NCBI GenBank assembly: GCA_910575545.1 | Contig: CAJTFH010000003.1 | Location: 117,442 to 181,441, forward strand | Direction: 5' to 3' | DNA from: Bacteroidales bacterium | GTDB taxonomy: Bacteria; Bacteroidota; Bacteroidia; Bacteroidales; Muribaculaceae | DNA: 64,000 nt | Part shown: piece by piece, positions 8,999 through 17,403 of the stretch | How the letters are laid out: the number at the start of each line of letters is the position of its first letter | How positions within the stretch are numbered: position 1 is the stretch's first letter | Position numbers and translations under genes: made by a program | Notes under the pieces: model-generated | What the model saw: the letters and a program-made list of their open reading frames with translations, nothing else | Told to the model about the DNA's origin: nothing | The model's database searches: none

Positions 8999-11713
8999 TT
9001 ATTCTTCGATGGCAGCCTGGGCCGCGGCTACGCGGGCGATGGGCACGCGGAAGGGGGAGCAGCTTACGTAGTTCATGCCGAGTTTGGCGCAGAATTTCAC
9101 TGATGAGGGTTCGCCGCCGTGCTCGCCGCAGATGCCGACTTTGAGTTCGGGTTTGGTTGCACGGCCTTTCTTGACACCCATCTCAACGAGCTGGCCTACG
9201 CCTTCCTGGTCGAGAACTTCGAATGGGTCGGTCTTGATTACGCCGTGTTCCTTATAGAATTTGAGGAATTTGGGTGCGTCGTCACGAGAGAACCCGAAGG
9301 TCATCTGGGTGAGGTCGTTGGTGCCGAATGAGAAGAAGTCGGCAACGGTTGCGATTTCGTTGGCTGTCAGGGCTGCGCGGGGTACTTCAATCATGGTGCC
9401 TACGAGGTAGGGGATTGATGTGCCTTTTTCCTCGAATACCTTGGCTGCGGTGGTGTTGATTACGTCTGCCTGGTTCTGGATTTCCTTGAGTGAGCCTACG
9501 AGTGGTATCATGATTTCGGGATGCACGTCGATGCCGCGGGCTTTGACTGCGAGTGCGGCTTCGATGATGGCGCGGGTCTGCATCTCGGTGATTTCGGGAT
9601 ATGTGATGCCTAAACGGCAGCCACGGTGGCCGAGCATGGGGTTGAACTCTTCGAGTGCGTCGACTTTAGCCTTTACTTCAGCGAGGGTTATGCCCATCTC
9701 GTCGGCGAGTTCTTTCTGAGTTGCTGTCTGGTGAGGTACGAATTCGTGCAACGGCGGGTCGAGCAGACGGATTGTGACTCCGTAGCCGTCCATTGCCTCG
9801 AAGATGCCTTCAAAGTCACCGCGCTGCATCGGGAGCAGTTTGGCGAGTGCATGGCGGCGTCCTTCTTCGTCGGATGCGAGAATCATTTCGCGCACAGCTT
9901 TGATTCTGTCGCCTTCGAAGAACATGTGTTCTGTGCGGCACAGGCCGATGCCTTGTGCGCCGAAGTTGCGAGCCTGTTTGGCATCGCGGGGTGTGTCGGC
10001 GTTGGTGCGCACGAGGGTGTGGGTGTATTTTGCAGCGAGGTTCATGATTGCGCCGAAGTCGCCGTCGAGTTCGGGCTGAACGGTGGGAACCTGGCCGTCA
10101 TAAACGTCGCCGGTAGAACCGTTGAGTGAAATCCAGTCGCCTTCGTTGTAGACTTTACCGCCCATTTCAACGGTGCGTTTTTCATAGTCTACTTTTATTT
10201 CTCCGGCGCCGGAAACGCAGCATTTACCCATACCACGGGCCACTACGGCTGCGTGGCTGGTCATGCCGCCGCGCATTGTCAGGATACCTTGTGCAACTGC
10301 CATGCCGCGGAGGTCTTCTGGAGATGTTTCTATGCGCACAAGAACGACTTTCTTTTTCTTCTCTGCCCAAGTTTCTGCGTCGTCGGCAAAGAATACAATC
10401 TGGCCTGTGGCGGCACCCGGAGATGCGGGAAGACCTTTTGCCACTACGAGGGCGCGTTTGAGTGCGGCTTTATCGAAGACGGGGTGGAGCAGCTCGTCGA
10501 GTTTCTGCGGTTCCATGCGCATCAGGGTGGTCTTTTCATCGATTTCACCGTCGCGCAGCAGATCCATGGCGATTTTCACCATTGCGGCGCCTGTGCGTTT
10601 GCCGTTGCGGGTCTGGAGCATCCAGAGTTTGCCGTCCTGGATGGTGAACTCCATATCCTGCATGTCTTTATAGTGGTCTTCGAGCTTGTTTGCGATATTG
10701 ATGAGCTCTTCGGCGCAGACTGGCATGGTTTCCTGAAGCGAGGGGTATTTTGACGCACGCTCTTCTTCGCTGATGCCTTGGAGGGCTGCCCAGCGGCGAG
10801 AGCCTTCGATTGTGATCTGCTGGGGGGTGCGGATACCTGCCACAACGTCTTCACCTTGTGCGTTGATGAGGTATTCTCCGTTGAAGATGTTTTCACCGGT
10901 TGCGGCGTCGCGTGAGAATGCTACGCCTGTGGCAGAGTTGTTACCCATGTTGCCATAGACCATAGCCTGTACGTTGACTGCGGTGCCCCACTCTTCCGGA
11001 ATCTGGTTCATGCGGCGGTAGAGGATTGCACGCTCGTTCATCCAGCTGTCGAATACGGCGCAGATGCCGCCCCAGAGCTGGTCCCATGCGCTGTCGGGGA
11101 AATCTTTGCCGGTGTGTTCTTTAACAGCGGCTTTGAAGAGGCTGACGAGTTTCTGAAGGTCTTCGACCTCGAGCTCGGTGTCGAATTTAATACCTTTCTC
11201 TTCTTTTACTTTGTCGATTATTGCTTCAAACGGGTCTGTTTCGGTTTTGCTCTTCGGCTTCATGCCGAGAACAACGTCGCCATACATCTGCACGAAACGG
11301 CGGTAGCTGTCCCATGCAAAACGGGGGTTGCCGCTCTTTTCTGCAAGCGCATTTACTGTGGCGTCGTTCATGCCGAGGTTGAGCACTGTATCCATCATGC
11401 CGGGCATGGAAGCGCGGGCGCCTGAGCGCACCGACACCAGCAGAGGGTTCTGGGGGTCGTTGAATTTCTTGCCTGTGAGAGTTTCCACATGGGCTATGGC
11501 TTTTTCCACATCAGATTTGATGTCTTTCACCACAGCTTCCTTACCATATTGGGTGTATTCCGTGCAGACGTCGGTTGTGATTGTGAAACCGGGAGGCACT
11601 GGCATACCCAATTTGTTCATTTCAGCGAGGTTGGCACCTTTACCACCGAGGGTGTTGCGCATCGAAGCATCGCCTTCAGCCTTACCGTCGCCGAATGTAA
11701 AGATTTTTTTCAT
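8999..11713 (-). CDS. ppdK: Pyruvate, phosphate dikinase
   Basis: Interconverts pyruvate, ATP and Pi with PEP, AMP and PPi in the cytoplasm; in anaerobic Bacteroidales it can serve PPi-linked glycolysis or gluconeogenesis. 904 residues. Visible in order: the ATP-grasp domain beginning MKKIFTFGDG with TLGGKGANLAEM, the phosphohistidine motif GGMTSHAAVVARG (His about 487), and the TIM-barrel PEP domain with FGTNDLTQMTFGFSRDD and GICGEHGGEP carrying the catalytic Cys. The frame is open 29 codons further upstream, but family members start at MKKIF, so ATG 11711-11713 is used. Monocistronic, with its own promoter, structured leader and terminator. Confidence 0.97.
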   Translation of the reverse strand: MKKIFTFGDGKAEGDASMRNTLGGKGANLAEMNKLGMPVPPGFTITTDVCTEYTQYGKEAVVKDIKSDVEKAIAHVETLTGKKFNDPQNPLLVSVRSGARASMPGMMDTVLNLGMNDATVNALAEKSGNPRFAWDSYRRFVQMYGDVVLGMKPKSKTETDPFEAIIDKVKEEKGIKFDTELEVEDLQKLVSLFKAAVKEHTGKDFPDSAWDQLWGGICAVFDSWMNERAILYRRMNQIPEEWGTAVNVQAMVYGNMGNNSATGVAFSRDAATGENIFNGEYLINAQGEDVVAGIRTPQQITIEGSRRWAALQGISEEERASKYPSLQETMPVCAEELINIANKLEDHYKDMQDMEFTIQDGKLWMLQTRNGKRTGAAMVKIAMDLLRDGEIDEKTTLMRMEPQKLDELLHPVFDKAALKRALVVAKGLPASPGAATGQIVFFADDAETWAEKKKKVVLVRIETSPEDLRGMAVAQGILTMRGGMTSHAAVVARGMGKCCVSGAGEIKVDYEKRTVEMGGKVYNEGDWISLNGSTGDVYDGQVPTVQPELDGDFGAIMNLAAKYTHTLVRTNADTPRDAKQARNFGAQGIGLCRTEHMFFEGDRIKAVREMILASDEEGRRHALAKLLPMQRGDFEGIFEAMDGYGVTIRLLDPPLHEFVPHQTATQKELADEMGITLAEVKAKVDALEEFNPMLGHRGCRLGITYPEITEMQTRAIIEAALAVKARGIDVHPEIMIPLVGSLKEIQNQADVINTTAAKVFEEKGTSIPYLVGTMIEVPRAALTANEIATVADFFSFGTNDLTQMTFGFSRDDAPKFLKFYKEHGVIKTDPFEVLDQEGVGQLVEMGVKKGRATKPELKVGICGEHGGEPSSVKFCAKLGMNYVSCSPFRVPIARVAAAQAAIEE

Positions 11714-11765
11714 TTGGGTTTGAAAATTAAGTTTATGATTTGATTGTAAGAGTTCGTTTAAATCT

Positions 11766-11814
11766 GTGCCCTCAAATTTACAGGGCGCATATGTTTCCAT
11801 GTATTATGGGAAAC
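11766..11814 (-). promoter_or_regulatory. Structured ppdK leader (two hairpins)
   Basis: Within the predicted ppdK leader of about 140 nt, TGTGCCCT/AGGGCGCA arms lie around 11766-11788, and GTTTCCAT/ATGGGAAAC arms at 11793-11814. Neither has a T-run, so they are not terminators. They may affect stability or translation; no known riboswitch class was recognised. Confidence 0.4.
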
Positions 11815-11857
11815 GGTTTTTGCAGCCCACAATGCCGCAGAGCCGCTCTCTATTCGG

Positions 11858-11865
11858 CAAAGATA
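11858..11865 (-). promoter_or_regulatory. ppdK -7 promoter box
   Basis: Minus-strand TATCTTTG is a full match to TAnnTTTG. The region about 20 bp upstream is T-rich but lacks an exact TTTG. The predicted start of transcription is near 11852. Confidence 0.65.
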
Positions 11866-11972
11866 CGACATTAGCCCGAAAAAATATTCCCTTATGGCCA
11901 AAATTTTGAGGTTATTCAGTTAATTTTTTCATTTCTTGTTAAAACCAGGGAGATTCTTATAGGGTAAATAAT

Positions 11973-11980
11973 TAACTTTG
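11973..11980 (+). promoter_or_regulatory. rlmD -7 promoter box
   Basis: TAACTTTG, a full match to TAnnTTTG; no clear TTTG is seen 20 bp upstream. It would give a leader of about 155 nt to ATG 12144, or about 90 nt to the upstream in-frame start at 12078. Confidence 0.6.
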
Positions 11981-12143
11981 CATCATGATTACGTAATTAA
12001 CGGCTTTTGGCGGCAACTTATGGATTAACGTTGCCTGATGTTGTTTGTTGCGTGTGAGAGTTATCTGTTAAGATGAATTGGAGATTATTAAGGCTATTAT
12101 GGCTGAGATGATTCCCTTTTTTAGAATCAAGACATCTGAAATT

Positions 12144-13559
12144 ATGTCGAGAAAACGAAAAGAACAACCTTTGCTTGAAGGGATTGAAATAACCGGGGTG
12201 GCTGCTGAAGGGAATGCTATAGCCCGGGTTGACGAGATGGTGGTGTTCGTGCCTTATGGGGCGCCAGGCGATGTGGCAGATATAAAAATAGGCCGTAAAA
12301 AACGCAATTATGCCGAGGGGCATATAGTTAATCTTGTGAAGCCATCGGAAATCAGGTGTGAACCAAGGTGTTCTCATTTCGGCACATGCGGCGGATGCAG
12401 GTGGCAGCATCTGCCTTATGATTACCAGTTGCAGAATAAGCAGCAGCAGGTTGTTGATGCCTTGCAACGGATTGCAAAGGTGCCGCTTCCGGAGATTTCG
12501 CCTATTATAGGTAGCGGGAATATCTGGGAATACCGCAACAAGATGGAATATACATTCTCGAACAAACGTTGGCTGAGCTGGGAACAGATGCGTGCCGGTG
12601 ATATTCCGGATGAACGCGATGGTGCGGGATTCCATATACCGGGGGCTTTCGATAAGGTTCTTGATATAGAGCATTGCTATCTGCAAGACCGGATAGGTGA
12701 TGAGATACGGTTGCATGTGAAACACTATGGCAAGCAGCATGGTCTGCCGTTTTATGACTTGCGTGCACAAACAGGTTTCCTGCGCACGCTTATCATCAGG
12801 CCTTTGTCGACTGGCGAACTGATGGTGGTGGTTGTTTTCGGAGAAGACCGCCGGGACGATATCAATGCATTGCTTGGCAGTCTTGTTGAGACTTTCCCGC
12901 AGATAACGTCGCTTATGTATGTTGTTAATGAGAAGGTGAACGACACTATAGGAGACCTTGACATTAAATTATATCATGGCCGTGAATATGTTGAGGAGGA
13001 GATGGATGGTCTGAAATTCCGTATCGGCCCTAAATCGTTTTATCAGACAAATTCGCGGCAGGCTCATGAGTTATATAAGGTTGCGGCCGGGATGGCAGGG
13101 CTGACCGGCAAAGAGCTTGTTTATGATTTATACACAGGCACAGGCACTATTGCTAATTTTGTGGCCAGGAGCGCCAAAAGGGTGATTGGAATTGAATATG
13201 TGGCTGATGCCATTGCCGATGCTAAAATCAACTCCGAGACGAATGGTATCACTAACACGGAATTCTATGCCGGTGATATGAAAGATGTGCTTACCGATGA
13301 GTTCGTTGACGAACATGGCCGTCCGGATGTGATGATTGTGGATCCGCCACGAGCCGGAATGCACGATGATGTGGTAAAGGTTATATTGAATGCCGAACCT
13401 CAACGGATTGTATATGTCAGTTGCAATCCTGCCACTCAGGCCCGCGATATAGCTTTGCTTGATGCGAAGTATCGGGTTACGGCGGTTCAGCCGGTTGATA
13501 TGTTCCCCCACACACATCATGTTGAGAATGTGGTGTGCATGGAATTGAAAACGAAATAG
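12144..13559 (+). CDS. rlmD: 23S rRNA (uracil-5-)-methyltransferase RlmD/RumA type
   Basis: SAM-dependent methyltransferase that makes 5-methyluridine in 23S rRNA (U1939 in E. coli); 471 residues. An N-terminal TRAM-like domain covers about residues 10-65. The [4Fe-4S] cysteines are Cys76, Cys82 and Cys85 in a C-x5-C-GGC pattern, with a fourth Cys in IEHC. The SAM site is DLYTGTGTIA; VDPPRAG is followed by the catalytic Cys in YVSCNP. ATG 12144 is chosen because the 22 upstream codons (from 12078) resemble leader sequence. The exact target uracil cannot be read from sequence, since the RlmD and RlmCD subgroups look alike. Confidence 0.9.
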   Translation: MSRKRKEQPLLEGIEITGVAAEGNAIARVDEMVVFVPYGAPGDVADIKIGRKKRNYAEGHIVNLVKPSEIRCEPRCSHFGTCGGCRWQHLPYDYQLQNKQQQVVDALQRIAKVPLPEISPIIGSGNIWEYRNKMEYTFSNKRWLSWEQMRAGDIPDERDGAGFHIPGAFDKVLDIEHCYLQDRIGDEIRLHVKHYGKQHGLPFYDLRAQTGFLRTLIIRPLSTGELMVVVVFGEDRRDDINALLGSLVETFPQITSLMYVVNEKVNDTIGDLDIKLYHGREYVEEEMDGLKFRIGPKSFYQTNSRQAHELYKVAAGMAGLTGKELVYDLYTGTGTIANFVARSAKRVIGIEYVADAIADAKINSETNGITNTEFYAGDMKDVLTDEFVDEHGRPDVMIVDPPRAGMHDDVVKVILNAEPQRIVYVSCNPATQARDIALLDAKYRVTAVQPVDMFPHTHHVENVVCMELKTK

Positions 13560-13602
13560 AGTCTTGTGGCATTGAGTGGAGGGGGAGATAGCTGTGGGGA
13601 TG

Positions 13603-14046
13603 TCAAAGGTTGGAATTGTAGTATCTTGGGTCTCCGGTTACTTCGACCCCTGCAAACGGGGGTAGGCTGAAACGGGTGTTTTCATCCGGAAGCTCGATTT
13701 CTGCAACGGCGAGCCCTTCGTTAGTTCCGTGGAAAATGTCGACTTCCCAATTGAATCCGTTGAATGGCACAATATAGCGGGTCTTTTCCAGAACCTTTCC
13801 GTCGCAACATTCGTGAAGCATCCCCTGCGCATCTGCCACAGGTATGGGATATTCCCATTCGTGTCGGGATGCACCGTGGTTACGGCTTTTTATGGTAACA
13901 AAGGCCTCATTGTCGGTGATGCGTATTCTGACGGTTGCATCTATATTGCGGCTTATATAGCCTTGCCTTATGTGGATTGTTTTTGTGGCCATTGACAGGT
14001 AGGATGTGCCCTTGACCAAAAATTTACGTTCTATTTCCTGCGCCAT
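13603..14046 (-). CDS. CYTH-domain phosphohydrolase-like protein
   Basis: 147 residues forming a single CYTH (triphosphate tunnel) domain. The diagnostic EIERKF motif is at residues 4-9, and further charged strand motifs (RQGYIS, VRIRI, FVTIKS, EWEYPIP) line the tunnel. Relatives include inorganic triphosphatases and class IV adenylate cyclases; small bacterial members like this most often hydrolyse triphosphate, but the substrate is not readable here. It diverges from the DUF5686 gene and has its own good promoter. Confidence 0.85.
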   Translation of the reverse strand: MAQEIERKFLVKGTSYLSMATKTIHIRQGYISRNIDATVRIRITDNEAFVTIKSRNHGASRHEWEYPIPVADAQGMLHECCDGKVLEKTRYIVPFNGFNWEVDIFHGTNEGLAVAEIELPDENTRFSLPPFAGVEVTGDPRYYNSNL

Positions 14047-14075
14047 TTCAATTGGGATTAGCTCGGTTTGAAATG

Positions 14076-14107
14076 CAAAGTTACTATAAAAAACAGAAGG
14101 TTGTCAA
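14076..14107 (-). promoter_or_regulatory. Promoter of the CYTH gene
   Basis: Minus-strand -7 box TAACTTTG (14076-14083), with TTGA (14104-14107) exactly 20 bases upstream as the -33 element. Transcription would start near 14070, leaving a leader of about 24 nt. Confidence 0.7.
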
Positions 14108-14126
14108 CAGGATGGTGTCTGGAGTT

Positions 14127-16514
14127 ATGAAGCGGTTACTGAAATGCATCATATTTATTGTGATGCCGGGCGCCGGTATGCCGGCATGGGGGCAGGTGCG
14201 CGATTCTGTGACCGGGGGAACGGCTGCTGTCGATATTGCATATCCGGATACGTTGAAAGGTGTGACTTTGCAGGAGGTGGTGGTGAAACGGAGCCGGGAG
14301 CATTATAGCAAGCGTAATAATCCGGCTGTGGAATTCGCCAAAAGGTTGCGCGCCGGTGGTGGAGTTTCGGATCCGAAACGTAATGATAATTACAGTTTCA
14401 GAAAATATGAGCGGATTTCTGTCGGGCTCAATGATTTCAAATTACTGAATTATTCAGATAAAGATGATGGTGGCAAATTCGGATTTATCAGGGAACATGT
14501 AGACACATCGGATGTAACAGGGCTGCCTGTGCTGCCTTTGTCGGTTAAAGAGAAGGTGGTGGATGTTGTGTACCGCCGTAATCCTCATTCTGAAAAGCAA
14601 TATGTTTTAGGATTGCGCCAGCATGGCGTTGACGAGATTGCGGATTTGCAGAACGTGCAGACTATTCTTGAGGAGGTGTTCCGTGAAATTGACCTGTATG
14701 ATGATGACATCATATTGATGAGGAACCGGTTTGTAAGCCCGTTATCGGCGATTGCACCTGATTTTTATAAATTTTACCTTACAGACACGGTGAAGGTCGA
14801 TGATATAGACTGTATCGAATTGAGTTTCGCCCCACGCAATCCATCCTCTTTCGGATTTATCGGCCGGATATATGTTGAAGCGTGCGATTCTACGATGTTT
14901 GTAAAGAAAGTCAGAATGGGAGTCCCTCCGGCCATCAACCTGAATTTTGTTGACAGGATACAGATAACGCAGACATTTAAAAAAGCCCCCGACGGGTCAA
15001 GGCTGAAGGTTGAAGATGATTTGAACGTGGAGATGTCGATTGTCAAAGGTACACAGGGGGTGTATGCACGCCGTTCAACCGCCTATGACAGCCATTCTTT
15101 TGCTCCGGTCATGCATCAGGAAATATTCGATGTAGCTGCTGATGTTATCACTTCTCCTGAAGCAGCCAGACGTTCTGACGGGTTCTGGAACCGTGAACGC
15201 CTGATTGATGCAAGTGATAACGAAAGACGTATCCCACAGCTTATGCACCGGTTACGTGGGGTGCCGCTTTATAGATATGGCGAAAAAGTATTGAAATGGA
15301 TTGTTGTGGGTTATGTGCAGACGGGGAAAGAATCGAAATTCGATATAGGGCCTCTTAATACATTCATCAGCCATAATTCTGTTGAAGGGGTGAGATTGCG
15401 TGGCGGGGGCATCACCACCGCAAACCTGAACAAACATTGGTTCGGGCGAGGGTATGTGGCGTATGGCACACGTGACCGGAAATTTAAATACAATGCAGAA
15501 CTGGAATATTCGTTTATCGAGAAACGGAATCATTCACGAGAATTTCCGGTTCATTCGATTGCTTTGTCGGGGCGTTATGATATCGACCAATTGGGGCAGA
15601 ATTACCAGTTCACCAATGCCGACAATGTATTTCTTGCGTTGAAACGAGGTAAAAATCACTTGATTACATATAGGCGTCATGGCTCATTGGCATATAAATT
15701 GGAACTTGCAAATAATTTGTCGTTTGATGTTTCTGCAACATGGGAGCGTCAGCAGCCTGGACCGTTTTTGCCGTTTAGGCTAACCAATGGAAGCCTCTTG
15801 AGCTATTATGACGAAACCTTTTTCAAGTTCACATTGCGTTATGCCCCCGGAGAAAAGTTCTATCAGACGAAATCTTCGAGAGTGCCCATTAGCAAGGATG
15901 CCCCGGTTTTCATTCTGACCCACACCTATGCGCCACAGAAGTTCCTCGGAAGCCGGTATGAAGTTAACAAAACGGAAATAAGCGCTCAAAAACGGGTGTG
16001 GTTGTCAGCTTTCGGCTATCTGGACCTTATGGTCAAGGGTGGTCATGTGTGGAGCAGGTCGCCTTATATCAGCCTGTTGACTCCTAATGTGAACCTGTCA
16101 TATACCATACAACGCGAGAGTTTTGCCTTACTTAACCCGATGGAATTTATCAATGATTCGTTTGTGTCGTGGGAAACGACATACTGGGCTAATGGAGCAT
16201 TACTCAATAATATACCGTTGGTTAAGCGCCTGAAATTGCGAGAAGTTGTTTCCTTCAGGGGATGGTATGGGGCGTTAAGTGCTAAAAACGACCCATCAAA
16301 AGAGCATCCTTCTGCCTACGGGCAACTGCCGCTTCTGATTTTCCCCGACAAGAATTCCAGAGGGAATATGCATGAACCATATATGGAAATAAGCGCCGGC
16401 ATAGATAATATTTTTAGATGTATAAGGCTTGATTATGTGTGGCGTCTCACATATAAGGATGTGCCGGGCATTGACCGGTCCGGATTGCGTGTGGCCTTTC
16501 ATGTAACATTCTGA
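14127..16514 (+). CDS. DUF5686-family outer-membrane protein
   Basis: About 795 residues. A signal peptide follows MKRLLKCIIFIV (cleavage near AWGQ), then the DUF5686 hallmark with the pattern YSKRNNPAVEFAKRL, then a long beta-rich region ending in phenylalanine (VAFHVTF), which is typical of outer-membrane barrels. The family is common in Bacteroidetes; its role is not established. Many relatives carry an N-terminal carboxypeptidase-regulatory-like domain, and here that part is short or absent. Starts at 14112 or 14052 are also open; 14127 best fits the signal peptide, and the minus-strand promoter of the neighbour lies within 14076-14107. Confidence 0.85.
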   Translation: MKRLLKCIIFIVMPGAGMPAWGQVRDSVTGGTAAVDIAYPDTLKGVTLQEVVVKRSREHYSKRNNPAVEFAKRLRAGGGVSDPKRNDNYSFRKYERISVGLNDFKLLNYSDKDDGGKFGFIREHVDTSDVTGLPVLPLSVKEKVVDVVYRRNPHSEKQYVLGLRQHGVDEIADLQNVQTILEEVFREIDLYDDDIILMRNRFVSPLSAIAPDFYKFYLTDTVKVDDIDCIELSFAPRNPSSFGFIGRIYVEACDSTMFVKKVRMGVPPAINLNFVDRIQITQTFKKAPDGSRLKVEDDLNVEMSIVKGTQGVYARRSTAYDSHSFAPVMHQEIFDVAADVITSPEAARRSDGFWNRERLIDASDNERRIPQLMHRLRGVPLYRYGEKVLKWIVVGYVQTGKESKFDIGPLNTFISHNSVEGVRLRGGGITTANLNKHWFGRGYVAYGTRDRKFKYNAELEYSFIEKRNHSREFPVHSIALSGRYDIDQLGQNYQFTNADNVFLALKRGKNHLITYRRHGSLAYKLELANNLSFDVSATWERQQPGPFLPFRLTNGSLLSYYDETFFKFTLRYAPGEKFYQTKSSRVPISKDAPVFILTHTYAPQKFLGSRYEVNKTEISAQKRVWLSAFGYLDLMVKGGHVWSRSPYISLLTPNVNLSYTIQRESFALLNPMEFINDSFVSWETTYWANGALLNNIPLVKRLKLREVVSFRGWYGALSAKNDPSKEHPSAYGQLPLLIFPDKNSRGNMHEPYMEISAGIDNIFRCIRLDYVWRLTYKDVPGIDRSGLRVAFHVTF

Positions 16515-16593
16515 ACAGACCTGTTCTTTTCCTTTTTTATCAAACCTTCAGGCGTTATAGTTGTTTATCTGATAAAAACTAAATTACTGAAAT

Positions 16594-17181
16594 ATGGCTA
16601 ACAAAAAGAAAAGTATTAAAGGCACTCAGACTGAGCGCAATCTTGTGATTGCATATCTTGCCGAATCAAGTGCATATACCCGTTATATGTTCTATGCCGC
16701 ACAGGCTGATAAAGAGAATTATTTCCCTATCGGTCAGATTTTCCGTGAAACGGCTGATAATGAGATGCGACATGGCAAGGTGTTTTTCAAATTCCTTGAA
16801 GGTGGCAGTGTTAAAGTCGACCTTTCAGTTGATGCAGGTGTGATTGGCGATACGGCAAGCAACCTTGAAACGGCCGCCCATGAAGAGGAGGTTGAAGGGG
16901 TTGAGCTTTATATGGCGAGTGCAAAAGTTGCTGATGAAGAAGGGTTTCCTGAAATTGCGGAGCATTTCAGGGAGATAGCTGAAATAGAAGACCATCATCG
17001 TCGCCGTTTCGAGCATTATCTGAAGCAGGTCAAAGATGGAACCGTATGGAAGCGGGATAAGAGTATCAAATGGCAATGTCTGGTTTGCGGATATGTATAT
17101 GAAGGAACTGAGCCCCCTAAAGTTTGTCCCGCATGTGATCATCCCCGCGAACATTACATGGGGATGGATTACGAACTGTAA
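16594..17181 (+). CDS. rbr: Rubrerythrin
   Basis: Non-haem diiron peroxidase that reduces hydrogen peroxide and protects anaerobes from oxidative stress; cytoplasmic, 195 residues. The four-helix ferritin-like domain has the expected ligand motifs: AESSAYTRYMFYA (Glu24), ETADNEMRHGKVFF, HEEEVEGVELY and EIEDHHRRRFEHY. A C-terminal rubredoxin domain has two CxxC pairs, Cys162/165 and Cys178/181, binding one iron. Full-length and intact. No textbook -7 box is seen in the 79-bp upstream gap; it is closed by a strong terminator. Confidence 0.97.
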   Translation: MANKKKSIKGTQTERNLVIAYLAESSAYTRYMFYAAQADKENYFPIGQIFRETADNEMRHGKVFFKFLEGGSVKVDLSVDAGVIGDTASNLETAAHEEEVEGVELYMASAKVADEEGFPEIAEHFREIAEIEDHHRRRFEHYLKQVKDGTVWKRDKSIKWQCLVCGYVYEGTEPPKVCPACDHPREHYMGMDYEL

Positions 17182-17222
17182 CCCATACAATGCTATACTA
17201 TTATAGGACTGTCGATTGAATG

Positions 17223-17275
17223 ATAAAAAGAACCCGCGTCAGAAGATGTTTCTTCTGGCTGCGGATTCTTTTTAT
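17223..17275 (+). terminator. Terminator after rubrerythrin
   Basis: Outer arms ATAAAAAGAA (17223-17232) and TTCTTTTTAT (17266-17275), inner arm CAGAAGA/TCTTCTG, with small internal mismatches; the 3' arm carries the T-run. Confidence 0.85.
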
Positions 17276-17315
17276 GTGTTTTAAGGGATGTTATTTGTAG
17301 GCATTAGCAAATATT

Positions 17316-17347
17316 TTTGTTAAATACGAGTAATTGTGCTATTTTTG
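17316..17347 (+). promoter_or_regulatory. Consensus promoter of sppA
   Basis: TTTG (17316-17319), a 20-bp spacer, then TATTTTTG (17340-17347): both boxes match the Bacteroidetes consensus. Transcription would start near 17352, about 50 nt before the sppA ATG. Confidence 0.85.
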
Positions 17348-17403
17348 TTGATGCGTTTCATTTAGCGGGTTTCGCCCGTGTTATAACTCAGTAGGATACC
17401 AAA

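Larger units (their letters stand above)
11714..12143. other. Divergent intergenic region, ppdK / rlmD
   Basis: 430 bp. It holds the ppdK leader with two hairpins, a minus-strand promoter (11858-11865) and a plus-strand promoter (11973-11980). The rest is AT-rich between the two promoters, with nothing else recognised. The rlmD frame is open back to 12078, so part of the right end could be coding if an earlier start is used. Confidence 0.75.

Noticed and set aside
8787..9071. 94-codon frame between gyrA and ppdK
   Set aside because: It crosses the inverted-repeat element and the ppdK terminator and ends inside ppdK; no coding signal.
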